Assembly: GCA_900473185.1 (NCBI GenBank)
Contig: UCKU01000051.1
Location: 1-64,000 of the forward strand
DNA length: 64,000 bases
Origin: Hyphomicrobiales bacterium
Lineage (GTDB): Bacteria; Pseudomonadota; Alphaproteobacteria; Rhizobiales; Rhizobiaceae
Reading direction: 5' to 3'
Shown piece after piece: positions 1 to 8,741 of this stretch (position 1 is its first letter; each line of letters starts with the position of its first letter). The notes below the pieces were generated by a model. It did no database searches. It was not told the DNA's origin and worked only from the letters and a program-made list of their open reading frames with translations. The position numbers were made by a program, and so were the translations under genes.

Positions 1-118
1 ATCAATCGTAAACCTGACGTTAGATCAAACTCCTCCGATTTCATCTCCGTCTGAAACCGGGGTTCATAATGCACCGCCGGGAGCGGGACGTTGCGATCTG
101 GCGGAAAAGTTGAAATTG

Positions 119-1261
119 TCATTGTGCGCTAACCCTTGCTTGAGGTTGCGCGGAGATGGTTTCGTAGAGTTTTTCCATCGACCGCATATATGCCTTCATG
201 CTGAAATGGTTGAGATAATGGGCACGCGCCCTGGCCGACAGGTGGCTGCGGATATCTGGATCCGTAACCAGTCTCGCAAGGGCCGCCGCCAAAGCATCCT
301 TGTCTCCGACAGGGACGAAGACACCGGTTTCACCGTCGGAGATGACCTCGTCGTGCGCTCCGACACGGGTGGTGACGACAGCAAGCCCGTGGGAAAGTCC
401 TTCGAGCACCGCCATAGCCAAGCCTTCGGCATGCGAGGGCAAGACCAGGATATCGGCACGGGCACACAGCGCGCGCGTCTCGTCGGCGCCAAGCCATCCT
501 GGCATCTCCACCAGACCTGAAAGGCCCATGTCGGCAGCCTGGCGGCGATAATCCTCTACAGGCCCGTCGCCTGCCAGCACGGCACGCCACCGAAGGTCTT
601 TCATGACCGGATGGCTGAGGGCGAGCAGAAGTTCCGGAACGCCTTTGCGTTCGCTCAACCGACCGAGGAAAACGATCAACGGCGGTTCGCCGGCACGAAC
701 ATTGCGCGCGCCGGGATCGGGGACGCAATTGTGAGCGATCACGAGGCGGTGCTCGTCTACGCCCAGAAGTGTCGCGAGTATCATGTGATCTCGTTGGCCC
801 AGCGCCACGACGCAATCAGCACGCTGAAACATGCGGCGTATGAGCGATTGCTGACGCGGCGAGCGTGCAGCAAAGTCGCTAGCATAGTCGTAGTCGTGCA
901 GGTGCAATATGTGAAAGCACCCGAGCAGATAGGCAGCCTCGGTCAGGATCAGTTTTCGGGAGGTGCTGCCGCGGCCGGCGATATGGATATGGTGAATGCG
1001 TGTCGGATCGACGATTCGATCCTTTGCCATCGTCAGGATGGCGCCCAGAAGGCGTAGCGACGACGTCGCCGCGGACCATCGAGGGCCTCTTGTGTCGGTG
1101 ACGGCATGATCTGCCCCACCTTCTTTCGCGGTGCTGGTTATATAGCCGACCAACCTGCCAATGCCGCCGCCGTTCTCGCAGCCACCCGGAACATAGTGGC
1201 GGACGCTTGCCGTGTTCCGCATCGCCATCTGATGACCATCCGCGAGTGCTTTCATCAGCAT
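119..1261 (-). CDS. GT4-family glycosyltransferase (GT-B fold)
   Basis: Predicted cytoplasmic transferase that adds one sugar to the lipid-linked polysaccharide repeat unit; donor and acceptor cannot be told from sequence. The 380-residue form shows the GT4 C-terminal Rossmann half: a GRLSERKG stretch near residues 200-207 and the E-x7-E nucleotide-sugar signature (EGLAMAVLE, E279 and E287). A longer reading frame extends upstream, but starts at 1261 or 1255 are preferred because the 1255 ATG overlaps the stop of the upstream glycosyltransferase gene as TGATG. It is the last of three coupled minus-strand glycosyltransferase genes. Family assignment is firm, specificity unknown. Confidence 0.88.
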   Translation of the reverse strand: MLMKALADGHQMAMRNTASVRHYVPGGCENGGGIGRLVGYITSTAKEGGADHAVTDTRGPRWSAATSSLRLLGAILTMAKDRIVDPTRIHHIHIAGRGSTSRKLILTEAAYLLGCFHILHLHDYDYASDFAARSPRQQSLIRRMFQRADCVVALGQRDHMILATLLGVDEHRLVIAHNCVPDPGARNVRAGEPPLIVFLGRLSERKGVPELLLALSHPVMKDLRWRAVLAGDGPVEDYRRQAADMGLSGLVEMPGWLGADETRALCARADILVLPSHAEGLAMAVLEGLSHGLAVVTTRVGAHDEVISDGETGVFVPVGDKDALAAALARLVTDPDIRSHLSARARAHYLNHFSMKAYMRSMEKLYETISAQPQARVSAQ

Positions 1262-2355
1262 GATCCGACCACCTCGCGATAAACCGCTGCGGCACGGGCG
1301 CCGACCTGTTCGGGCGAATTCGGTCCTGTGGCCCATTCGAGTGCGTTGGCGCCGAGATTGTTTCTAAGCTCGCTATTGTCAGCCAATATCCGGATAGCTT
1401 TCGCGAGCTCTTCTGCATCGCCCGGCGGAACCACCATTCCTAATCCGTTGGGCTGGACGGTCGCTCGCAATTCGCCCACGTCAGTCACGATAACGGGTTT
1501 GCCGAACGCAGCAGCAAGGTTGAGCACGCCGCTTTGGGATGCTTCGGTGTAGGGAAGGACGACAATGTCGGCATCGAGGAAAAGCTGGGCGACCTCCTCG
1601 TCTTCGATAAAACGGTTGCGAATATCGTAGCGGTCGGCTTCTCCCATCAGTGGCTTGAAGACCCAGGGATCGTCGCCGCGGCCTGCGACCGTAATGCGCA
1701 GATTGGGGAGCGCATCCTTGAGCATGGCCTCGGCGCGGATCAGATGCTCCAAGCCCTTGTAAGCGAAAATCCGTCCAAAGAGCAGGACGCGCACAGTTCC
1801 GTCGGCAGCACGCCGCGCCATCTTCTGCCGCCGTGCGAGTTCCGCATAGCGATGGATAGCCGGATGCGACAGGACATGGACGCAGTCCGGGGATTTTGAA
1901 TATCGATCGAGGACCATCCGCTTCAGCCCCTCGCCATGTACGACGACATGCCCTGACTGTCTCACCATCAATTCCGGAGCCCAGCCGGGCAGCGTGCGCG
2001 TATCGGAATCGCCGGGATGCACCTCCACATCATGGACGGTGGTGACGAGCGGGATCGGGCGCCAGAACGGCGCGGCAAAGTTCAGCCAGAGCGTGGAATT
2101 GCTTAGGAGATGAATGAGGTTCGGCTGCTCGTGTCGGATGAGACGCGTGAGCTGATGCAGGAACCAGGGATTGGAAAGCGAGCGGTGCCGTGGCCAGTCC
2201 AGAAGGTGAAGATCAACGGCCGGATCGAACCAGGAAGCAAGATGCGCGTAACGCCGGCGCGGAACGCCAAGGACGACCGGCATGTGTTGGGCAACGCCGC
2301 TCGCGTAGGAAATGGTGTAGTCTTCCAGTTCGGAAACCAGCAGCAGCGCCTTCAT
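1255..2355 (-). CDS. GT4-family glycosyltransferase
   Basis: A 366-residue GT-B glycosyltransferase of family 4, presumably acting in the cytoplasm on the growing repeat unit. The C-terminal half has the phosphate-binding GRIFAYKG stretch (residues 194-201, Lys200) and the signature YTEASQSGVLNLA (about 269-281) followed by FGKPVIVTDVGEL. The usual second Glu of E-x7-E is not obvious, as in several GT4 subgroups. The start overlaps the stop of the upstream GT2 gene by four bases (ATGA), and the 3' end overlaps the next GT4 gene, so the three genes are one translationally coupled unit. Confidence 0.9.
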   Translation of the reverse strand: MKALLLVSELEDYTISYASGVAQHMPVVLGVPRRRYAHLASWFDPAVDLHLLDWPRHRSLSNPWFLHQLTRLIRHEQPNLIHLLSNSTLWLNFAAPFWRPIPLVTTVHDVEVHPGDSDTRTLPGWAPELMVRQSGHVVVHGEGLKRMVLDRYSKSPDCVHVLSHPAIHRYAELARRQKMARRAADGTVRVLLFGRIFAYKGLEHLIRAEAMLKDALPNLRITVAGRGDDPWVFKPLMGEADRYDIRNRFIEDEEVAQLFLDADIVVLPYTEASQSGVLNLAAAFGKPVIVTDVGELRATVQPNGLGMVVPPGDAEELAKAIRILADNSELRNNLGANALEWATGPNSPEQVGARAAAVYREVVGSC

Positions 2356-3302
2356 TTGGCTGCCTCCGAGAAGCCCACGTCCCGACTGGGGCGAGGAAGG
2401 TGGTAGGCGCTACGCAACGCGTCGCGCGTCCGCCGCAGCAGGTTTGGTTCTCCAGCGAAAAACAGCCCTTCGACAGCAAGCTTGAGCCGGGTGCGCGCAT
2501 TGACGCCATCCAGCTCTGCTGCTGCCATCTGATAGGGATAGTGATCCGAGAGACTGAGCCTTGCCGGCAAGTCGTGGAATGAGAGAAACCGGTTCGTCGC
2601 TTCGACACTACGCTGCCAATGCGCCATTCGCCTTTTCAGCATGGAGACATCATCGATTGGTCGGTACCAGTTGTTGTTATGAATTCGGTAGAATCCAAGT
2701 GAGTCCGGTAAGGCGGCAACGTCGCCCAGAAATGGATAGATCCCCGTGAGCCATGCGTCGGCGGATATGCGGAACTGTTCGGGAATAGGTCCTGCGGCAT
2801 CCCACGCGCTGCGCCGTACGGAAACGGCAGATGTCATCGGGAAGGGCCACCAGCCGGCCGATTTGGTCAACTGCGGCGACAGGTCTCCCGAACACAGGGT
2901 TCGGGGGATCGGCTTGAGGGTCGGCGCGCCGTCGATCGAAGTCGGCTGAAGTCGGTGGTAGACAAGCGATACTTCCGGATGCGAGCGAAAAGCCGCTATC
3001 GTCGCCGACAGCTTGCCCGGCGCCCACCAGTCATCAGCGTCCAGAAAACAGAGGATGCCGCCGCTGCTGGACTTCACGGCGGCGTTGATCGCGGCCGCCT
3101 GTCCCGCGTTCTCCTGAAAGATCACCTTCACCCGGCTATCATAGGCTTCCAGAACGGAACGCGACTCGTCGCTGGACCCATCATCGACGACGATTATCTC
3201 GACGTTGGCAATCTCCTGGCTCAAGACGCTGTCGATCGCATGCCCGACGAAGCGACCATAATTGTAATTGTTGATAAGAACGCTGATGCCTTGCCGCTCC
3301 AT
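2352..3302 (-). CDS. GT2-family glycosyltransferase
   Basis: A 316-residue GT-A inverting glycosyltransferase. It starts with the family 2 pattern ISVLINNYNYG, has the nucleotide-binding VVDDGSSDES near residues 38-47 and the metal-binding DADD motif at 88-91. No long membrane segment is seen, so it is probably a cytosolic repeat-unit transferase. The ATG at 3302 follows a GAGAGG ribosome-binding site by 5 bases. It is the promoter-proximal member of the three-gene minus-strand glycosyltransferase operon, preceded by a long non-coding stretch with two strong palindromes. Sugar specificity cannot be inferred. Confidence 0.9.
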   Translation of the reverse strand: MERQGISVLINNYNYGRFVGHAIDSVLSQEIANVEIIVVDDGSSDESRSVLEAYDSRVKVIFQENAGQAAAINAAVKSSSGGILCFLDADDWWAPGKLSATIAAFRSHPEVSLVYHRLQPTSIDGAPTLKPIPRTLCSGDLSPQLTKSAGWWPFPMTSAVSVRRSAWDAAGPIPEQFRISADAWLTGIYPFLGDVAALPDSLGFYRIHNNNWYRPIDDVSMLKRRMAHWQRSVEATNRFLSFHDLPARLSLSDHYPYQMAAAELDGVNARTRLKLAVEGLFFAGEPNLLRRTRDALRSAYHLPRPSRDVGFSEAAK

Positions 3303-3327
3303 GACACCCTCTCAAGCGGCTTGCTGC

Positions 3328-3363
3328 GCTGCACCGCGGTGCAGCAACATGATCATGATCATG
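3328..3363. repeat. Two adjacent perfect palindromes upstream of the GT2 gene
   Basis: Positions 3328-3345 form an 18-base perfect palindrome (GCTGCACC-GCGGTGCAGC) and 3348-3363 a 16-base palindrome built from the hexamer ATGATC repeated (CATGATCATGATCATG). They sit 26 bases upstream of the glycosyltransferase start on the minus strand, inside what would be its leader. They could be operator sites or a structured 5' untranslated region. Function is not known. Confidence 0.55.
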
Positions 3364-4020
3364 TCCGTTGGGACCTCCATGATGGCGCCATCCAGGGGGT
3401 CCCTATGCTTAACCGGGATCTCGCATGGAGCTGGAGAGGTCGCCGCCAAAAATGCCGGGACGAGTGACGCTTCCATCATGTAATGTGCAGAACTAGGACC
3501 AGAACGCGAAACCATAGGAATCCCAACCCTCTAAGCATCAACTACGAACAATCAGCCTGCGCCGGAACCATCGCCTTACGTCATCAGAAACTACCGCCCA
3601 GCCATGTCCTTTGCGCTATGCATTCCTTTCCAAGCTACCGGTGAATGGACACACGCAACATCTGCTCTTATTGGCAATCCCCTAGACCCTGGCCGCCACC
3701 CTTTGGGGGAGGGAACCGCCGAGGGCGTAAGTGCAACCCGGTCCCTGGATAATGGGTGCATGCTTTAGACGTAGATGCCGCCGCTGTCGGGTAAGTTCGC
3801 TGCGGATGCGGTCGAATTGTTGTGAGGCTGTTTTGATTTCGCCAGCCGATGTTGCCGGCGGCGACGGTATCAGGATCGCAGTCAAACTGATCGAAAGTGC
3901 CGCACTGTTCGCGCCACTGGCGGCTCACCGTGCGACCGACGTAGCCCTGCGCACCATTTTCGATGGTGCGCAGTCGTGGCCGGTACGATTGTGTGCATTG
4001 AGATCAGTGCCTGGGTGTGG
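3364..4020. other. Gene-free stretch, possible gene remnant
   Basis: About 650 bases without a convincing gene between the minus-strand GT operon and the PhyH gene. Short open frames exist on both strands around 3670-4020, but none has a ribosome-binding site or a family pattern that I recognise. The minus-strand frame near 3840-3990 has a protein-like run (VSRQWREQCGTFDQFDCDPD), so this may be a decayed gene or mobile-element scar. The part next to 3364 probably holds the promoter of the glycosyltransferase operon. Confidence 0.3.
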
Positions 4021-4926
4021 TTAGGCAGGTGCCCCGATAATCGGTGGAACAACGTTGTTGACAGTGAGCTGTGACAGCACGTCCGCACTGAGCGTTCCCC
4101 GAACGCCGGGATGGCGATGGCGGCCTTCCTCGGCATAGGAGTAGGTCTCCGCATCCGATGGACCGAATGTCATGAAAACCGCGACGCGGTCAGGCGTCCT
4201 GCTGAGCCGTCGAATGATTGATCGCGTCACGGTGAATGCCTTCTGAACGTCCAGGCGAAGCAGTGGCCCGATCCGCTCGAAGAATTTGCGCAGGCTCCTG
4301 TCAATCAGTGTCGGCATCTGCCCGGCATGTTCGATACGCACGTCGAAGATGATCGCATCGCCCGCCCGTACCCCGAGCCCTTTCGCTGGTAGGCTCTGGA
4401 CCAAACCCTTGAGATGGGATCTTGGGCGTACCTTCAATGTGGCGTTCGAGTTCTCGTCCTGGTCCTGCAGGTAGAATGCGATCTTGTAGACCCTGAAGCT
4501 CTCGTCCGAAAAAATACTTCCATCAACGCAGCGAGGATGGTGAGGGACGTCATTGTGCCACGACGATGTCGTGTTGATCATCAGATCGCATTCGCCTGTA
4601 AGAACGACATCGAGCGGTTGCGTAATTTCCTTGAGGTGATTGAGGATCGTGTCGGCGGTCATAAACCTGGCGATTTCGTCTACGACATACATGGCGTGAA
4701 GCTGGAATTTGCCGCCGTACAAATACTTGCCGCCGGACCTCAGATATTGTTTGGCAACCCGCCGTAATCTTTCCACCTGCTCAGGCGTCAGGACATCCCT
4801 GATGATGATGTAGCCATCAGAGGTTAAATCGTTCTGCAGCTGGTTGGTCGTGCTGGGCGCCTTTGAAGGCTCTCTGGCCGGCTCCCACAATTCGTCTATT
4901 GAATTCACCCCTGTTGAATTCACCAT
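4021..4926 (-). CDS. PhyH-family Fe(II)/2-oxoglutarate dioxygenase
   Basis: A 301-residue protein resembling phytanoyl-CoA dioxygenases, which hydroxylate an unactivated carbon using iron, oxygen and 2-oxoglutarate. The N-terminal half has the DGYIIIRDVLTPEQVERL start typical of the family (about 37-54). The iron triad is visible as H124-x-D126 (SSWHNDVPHH) and distal H200 (DVRIEHAGQMP); R210 is a candidate 2-oxoglutarate-binding residue. It stands alone between glycosyltransferase genes and ends with non-coding DNA on its 3' side. A role in modifying a sugar, lipid or small molecule of the polysaccharide pathway is only suggested by position. Confidence 0.82.
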   Translation of the reverse strand: MVNSTGVNSIDELWEPAREPSKAPSTTNQLQNDLTSDGYIIIRDVLTPEQVERLRRVAKQYLRSGGKYLYGGKFQLHAMYVVDEIARFMTADTILNHLKEITQPLDVVLTGECDLMINTTSSWHNDVPHHPRCVDGSIFSDESFRVYKIAFYLQDQDENSNATLKVRPRSHLKGLVQSLPAKGLGVRAGDAIIFDVRIEHAGQMPTLIDRSLRKFFERIGPLLRLDVQKAFTVTRSIIRRLSRTPDRVAVFMTFGPSDAETYSYAEEGRHRHPGVRGTLSADVLSQLTVNNVVPPIIGAPA

Positions 4927-5217
4927 TGTCTATCTCCCCGGTTTTTGCGCTCAAACCTCCCCAGCTTTGGTCGCGCTAAAGCGACTGTCTTCTGCGGCTG
5001 CGCGAAGGTCAAACCGCTCTTTTGGGGTAACGCTTATCAAAAAGAGCAATCGAGCATACCCGGGGGATACTGCCTTACTTCGAATATTGTATTCAATTCT
5101 ATGCGTAACGCAGAAAAGTGAAGTCTTTCTACGTCCAATAGCTGGAGCTGAAAGTATGGAGGCAACGAGCTTGCCAGCATATTCTGACTACAGTTTCAGT
5201 TGGCAAAAGCGTAGGTC

Positions 5218-6075
5218 ATGAGAAATTCACCAGCAGACAGAAACCAAACTTCAGTCATTGATCCAAAGGATTCCCTGAAGTGGACGAATGTCCTTGGTGT
5301 TCGAGTTTCCGCAGTCAATCTCAAAAGCGCGACCGGACTTATCGAAAAGGCGATTGAGGACGGCAGGAAAGAATATGTGTGCGTTCGCGACGCGCACGGT
5401 GTCGTGCGGTGTCAAAAAGATCCCGAGCTTCGGTCCATCCATAACCGGGCGTTCCTCGTAACCCCCGACGGCATGCCGTTGGTATGGGCGCTGAAACATG
5501 CTGGTCATGTGGAAAGCGACAGGGTTTATGGACCCGATCTCATGTTATCCGTTTTCGATGCCGGCAGCTCCAAAGGCTTGCGTCACTTCCTTTATGGCGC
5601 AACAGCCGAAACGCTCGAGCAACTGCAGGCACGCCTTCTAGCAAAATTTCCGCAAGCACGGATCGTTGGCTCCTATGCGCCGCCTTTCCGCCAACTGTCG
5701 ATGCAGGAGGAAGCGGATATTGCCGACCGGCTCAATCGGTCGGGCGCCGATATCATCTGGGTCGGATTGAGCAGTCCCAAGCAGGAGCTCTGGATGGCAC
5801 GCATGCGCGACCGTCTGGAGGCACCGATGCTCATCGGTGTCGGCGCTGCCTTCGATTTCCACGCCGGCCTCAAGCGGCAGGCTCCAAGGATCATTCAAAG
5901 AAGCGGCTTCGAATGGGTGTTTCGTCTTCTGTGCGAGCCGCGACGGCTGTGGCGGCGCTATGCGCTCGTCGTGCCGACCTTCATCTCACTGACTGCCTTC
6001 CAGAGACTGGGCCTTCGGAAGTTTCCGATCGAAGACGCCGTTTCTGGATCGGGTGTGTCGGGACAAAGGCCGTAG
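5218..6075 (+). CDS. WecG/TagA/CpsF-family glycosyltransferase (GT26)
   Basis: A 285-residue GT26 enzyme that transfers an N-acetylmannosamine-type sugar or uronic acid to a polyprenyl-diphosphate-linked acceptor at the inner membrane face. Family marks are TPDGMPLVW (82-90, with D84), YGPDLM (104-109), the AdoMet-like GLSSPKQELWMA turn (183-194, PKQE 187-190) and GVGAAFDFHAG (207-217). The Arg-rich C-terminus (PRRLWRRY) is a membrane-association region in this family. It is followed 15 bases later by the sugar-transferase gene, so the first and an early step of repeat-unit assembly are co-transcribed. Confidence 0.9.
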   Translation: MRNSPADRNQTSVIDPKDSLKWTNVLGVRVSAVNLKSATGLIEKAIEDGRKEYVCVRDAHGVVRCQKDPELRSIHNRAFLVTPDGMPLVWALKHAGHVESDRVYGPDLMLSVFDAGSSKGLRHFLYGATAETLEQLQARLLAKFPQARIVGSYAPPFRQLSMQEEADIADRLNRSGADIIWVGLSSPKQELWMARMRDRLEAPMLIGVGAAFDFHAGLKRQAPRIIQRSGFEWVFRLLCEPRRLWRRYALVVPTFISLTAFQRLGLRKFPIEDAVSGSGVSGQRP

Positions 6076-6090
6076 AGGAGTAAAAGCATC

Positions 6091-7584
6091 ATGTCCTCAT
6101 TTGCGCCGTCAGCGATAACATCGGGTCCGTCGAAGACATCCACCACAAATGACATGGCGTCACGGGCAATTCCGGCAGGCTCCGTGCCACCGATAGCAGC
6201 CAAGACCGCCGATCCCTTGGGGCGGTCAGGGCTGAATATGCCGATTGCACTGCGGCGCAGGCTTCCTCGGGTTGCAACGTCGTCATTCCTGGTTGCCGGC
6301 GACATTGCAAGCTATCTGGTTGCCTATTTTGTTCTCCTGCCCGTTCTTCCCAGTGGTTCGGAGAGCACGGTTGTGGAGCGTACTTTCACCCTCGCAGCAT
6401 TGGCTGCGATCGTTCTTTATGCATCGGCCGGCCTCTATCCCGGATATCGGCTACACGACCACGAACATCTGCGGCGGCGCACGATAGCTGCCGTCAAGGT
6501 GGCTGTCCTGGCGGCATTCGGAGCAATCATCCTACCGGAAGGGGAACGACTGCTGCTAGCCATCATTGGCTTCCTCGGCCTCGGGCTGGTCGTTCAGCCA
6601 TTCATGCATTGGTTCGCACGCGGCCTGTGCTGGAGACTTGGAATCTGGGGGGAGCGCGCGGTGATCATAGGGGGCCGCAATCTTATCCCCACGCTCATGG
6701 CGCATTTCAGGGACCATTGGCAATATGGCATCAGGCCTGAGCCCTTTTCCCCCGATATGTCGGAAGCATCGCCCGATGGCGGGCCATCCATTGCCCTGAT
6801 TGCGGGGGACGCGGGCTCGCTTGTACCCGACCTGGCGGCGATGCGCGGGAAGTTCGCCGAAGTCATTCTCCTGTCCGATACGCCGAGCCTCAAGGTCAGC
6901 GGTTTGCGACCTGCGGATGTCGGCGGAGAGATCGGTATTCGCCTCACCACCGGCGGGAGTTCGGTCAACACGGACCTGGTTCGCCGGATCCTCGACCTCG
7001 TAATCGCTATCCCTGCAACGATCGTGGTTGCACCCTTCATCGCGATTGCGGCCGCCGCAATCTATGCCATCGATCCGGGACCCGTCTTCTTCCGACATGC
7101 CAGGGAAGGACTGTCCGGCAAGCCGGTGCACGTCCTGAAACTGAGGACGATGTACAGAGATGCGGAACAGCGCCTCGAGGCATTGTTCCGAGAGAATCCC
7201 GCCATGCGAGCCGAGTGGTTGGCCCACTTCAAGCTCAAGGACGATCCGCGCGTCCTGCCGGTTATCGGACATCTCCTGCGCACTTCGAGCTTCGACGAGC
7301 TCCCGCAATTGGCGAATATCATTGCAGGCGAGATGGCCATAGTCGGACCGCGTCCGTTTCCGGAATATCACCTCCTGGCGATGGACGGCGAATTTCGAAA
7401 CAAACGCCGTTCCGTAACGCCGGGGCTCACGGGCCTTTGGCAGATATCCGAACGAAGCAATGCCGATATCGAGCTGCAGCAGCAACTCGACGAGTTCTAC
7501 ATCGACAACCGGTCCCTGTGGTTCGACTGCCAAATTCTTCTCAGCACAATCCCTGCGGTCTTCAAGCGCAGGGGAGCCTACTAA
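6091..7584 (+). CDS. Polyprenyl-phosphate sugar-1-phosphate transferase (WbaP/ExoY type)
   Basis: Inner-membrane enzyme that loads the first sugar-1-phosphate onto undecaprenyl phosphate and so starts the polysaccharide repeat unit. The 497 residues hold an N-terminal block of about four membrane helices (about 64-86, 101-117, 134-150, 154-172), a soluble middle part and a further hydrophobic re-entrant helix at about 301-327. The C-terminal bacterial sugar-transferase domain shows KLRTMYRDAE (350-359), catalytic D402-E403 in SSFDELPQL, the PRP motif (420-422) and PGLTGLWQ. The start follows an AGGAG site. First sugar is most likely glucose or galactose, which sequence alone cannot settle. 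Confidence 0.93.
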   Translation: MSSFAPSAITSGPSKTSTTNDMASRAIPAGSVPPIAAKTADPLGRSGLNMPIALRRRLPRVATSSFLVAGDIASYLVAYFVLLPVLPSGSESTVVERTFTLAALAAIVLYASAGLYPGYRLHDHEHLRRRTIAAVKVAVLAAFGAIILPEGERLLLAIIGFLGLGLVVQPFMHWFARGLCWRLGIWGERAVIIGGRNLIPTLMAHFRDHWQYGIRPEPFSPDMSEASPDGGPSIALIAGDAGSLVPDLAAMRGKFAEVILLSDTPSLKVSGLRPADVGGEIGIRLTTGGSSVNTDLVRRILDLVIAIPATIVVAPFIAIAAAAIYAIDPGPVFFRHAREGLSGKPVHVLKLRTMYRDAEQRLEALFRENPAMRAEWLAHFKLKDDPRVLPVIGHLLRTSSFDELPQLANIIAGEMAIVGPRPFPEYHLLAMDGEFRNKRRSVTPGLTGLWQISERSNADIELQQQLDEFYIDNRSLWFDCQILLSTIPAVFKRRGAY

Positions 7585-7629
7585 CCATCCTCGTTTCTGC
7601 GGGGCAACCATCAACAACGGAGCACACCA

Positions 7630-8682
7630 ATGCACGGACAAAAGCGAATTATGGTAACCGGCGGCACCGGGTTTCTCGGATCATTCCTGTGCGAAAGGCT
7701 CTTGCGAGAAGGCAATGATGTCCTTGCCGTGGACAACTACTATACCGGCTCGCGCGACAACGTGCTGCATCTTCTCGACGACCCACGTTTCGAGATCCTT
7801 CGCCACGACATTACCTTCCCGCTTTATGTGGAGGTCGACGAGATCTACAACCTCGCCTGTCCGGCATCTCCGGTTCACTATCAGGTCGATCCCGTTCAGA
7901 CCGTCAAAACCAACGTGCACGGGGCCATCAATATGCTTGGTCTCGCCAAACGCACCAAGGCGAAGATCTTCCAGGCATCCACGAGCGAAGTCTATGGCGA
8001 TCCGGCGGTCCATCCTCAGCCCGAGGAGTATCGAGGCAGCGTCAATCCCATAGGGCCGCGGGCGTGCTACGACGAAGGCAAGCGGTGTGCCGAAACATTG
8101 TTCTTCGACTACCATCGTCAATATGGTGTGGAAATCCGGGTGGCACGGATCTTCAATACCTACGGGCCGCGTATGCAGACCAACGACGGCCGCGTCGTCT
8201 CCAATTTCATTGTTCAGGCGCTTCAAAACGAACCGATCACCATCTTCGGCAACGGCACGCAAACGCGTTCGTTCTGCTACGTGGATGATCTGATCGAGGG
8301 TTTCATCCGTCTGATGGGCGCGCCGGCCGGTGTCACAGGCCCGATCAACCTCGGCAATCCGGGAGAATTCCAGGTTCGGGAACTGGCCGAAATGGTCATC
8401 GAAATGACGGGATCGAAATCAAGCATCGTTTACAAGCCTCTGCCGGTCGACGATCCGACGCAGCGCAAGCCGGACATCAGCCGCGCAAAGCAGGACCTGG
8501 GCTGGCAGCCGACGGTGAACCTGCGTGAGGGGCTTGAGAAGACGATCGCCTATTTCGAGTGGAAGCTTTCTGGCGGAACCAGGAGCATGCCTGGCGTCCG
8601 GTCTCCGCAACCGGCTTACACCCATCTGCCCACCCCGGCCGTCGGTCTTCCTGTTCAGGAAGCCGTGTCGATCGGGACGTGA
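7630..8682 (+). CDS. uxs: UDP-glucuronate decarboxylase (UDP-xylose synthase)
   Basis: Extended short-chain dehydrogenase that oxidises and decarboxylates UDP-glucuronate to UDP-xylose with bound NAD. The Rossmann motif GGTGFLG lies at 11-17, followed by VLAVDNYYTGSRDN, the UXS-typical YNLACPASPVHYQ (73-85), the active-site STSEVYGDP (117-125; T118, E120) and Y147-x3-K151. FNTYGPRM and GNGTQTRSFCYVDDLI are also characteristic. The 350 residues exceed the usual 310-320 because of a Pro-rich C-terminal tail after about residue 310. It supplies a pentose donor to the glycosyltransferases around it. The assignment to UXS rather than a generic epimerase is strong. Confidence 0.9.
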   Translation: MHGQKRIMVTGGTGFLGSFLCERLLREGNDVLAVDNYYTGSRDNVLHLLDDPRFEILRHDITFPLYVEVDEIYNLACPASPVHYQVDPVQTVKTNVHGAINMLGLAKRTKAKIFQASTSEVYGDPAVHPQPEEYRGSVNPIGPRACYDEGKRCAETLFFDYHRQYGVEIRVARIFNTYGPRMQTNDGRVVSNFIVQALQNEPITIFGNGTQTRSFCYVDDLIEGFIRLMGAPAGVTGPINLGNPGEFQVRELAEMVIEMTGSKSSIVYKPLPVDDPTQRKPDISRAKQDLGWQPTVNLREGLEKTIAYFEWKLSGGTRSMPGVRSPQPAYTHLPTPAVGLPVQEAVSIGT

Positions 8683-8741
8683 ACAGCAACGTCGATCATA
8701 AGGCGGAGCTCGTTTTCCTTCGATGGGATGGTGCCGGAAAC

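Noticed and set aside
3668..4024. Short frames on both strands considered as a transposase remnant
   Set aside because: No terminal repeats or catalytic pattern of a known insertion-sequence family could be seen, so only a possible remnant is noted.
4844..5221. 125-codon plus-strand frame before the WecG-type gene
   Set aside because: It overlaps the start of the antisense dioxygenase gene, has no protein-family pattern and no ribosome-binding site.
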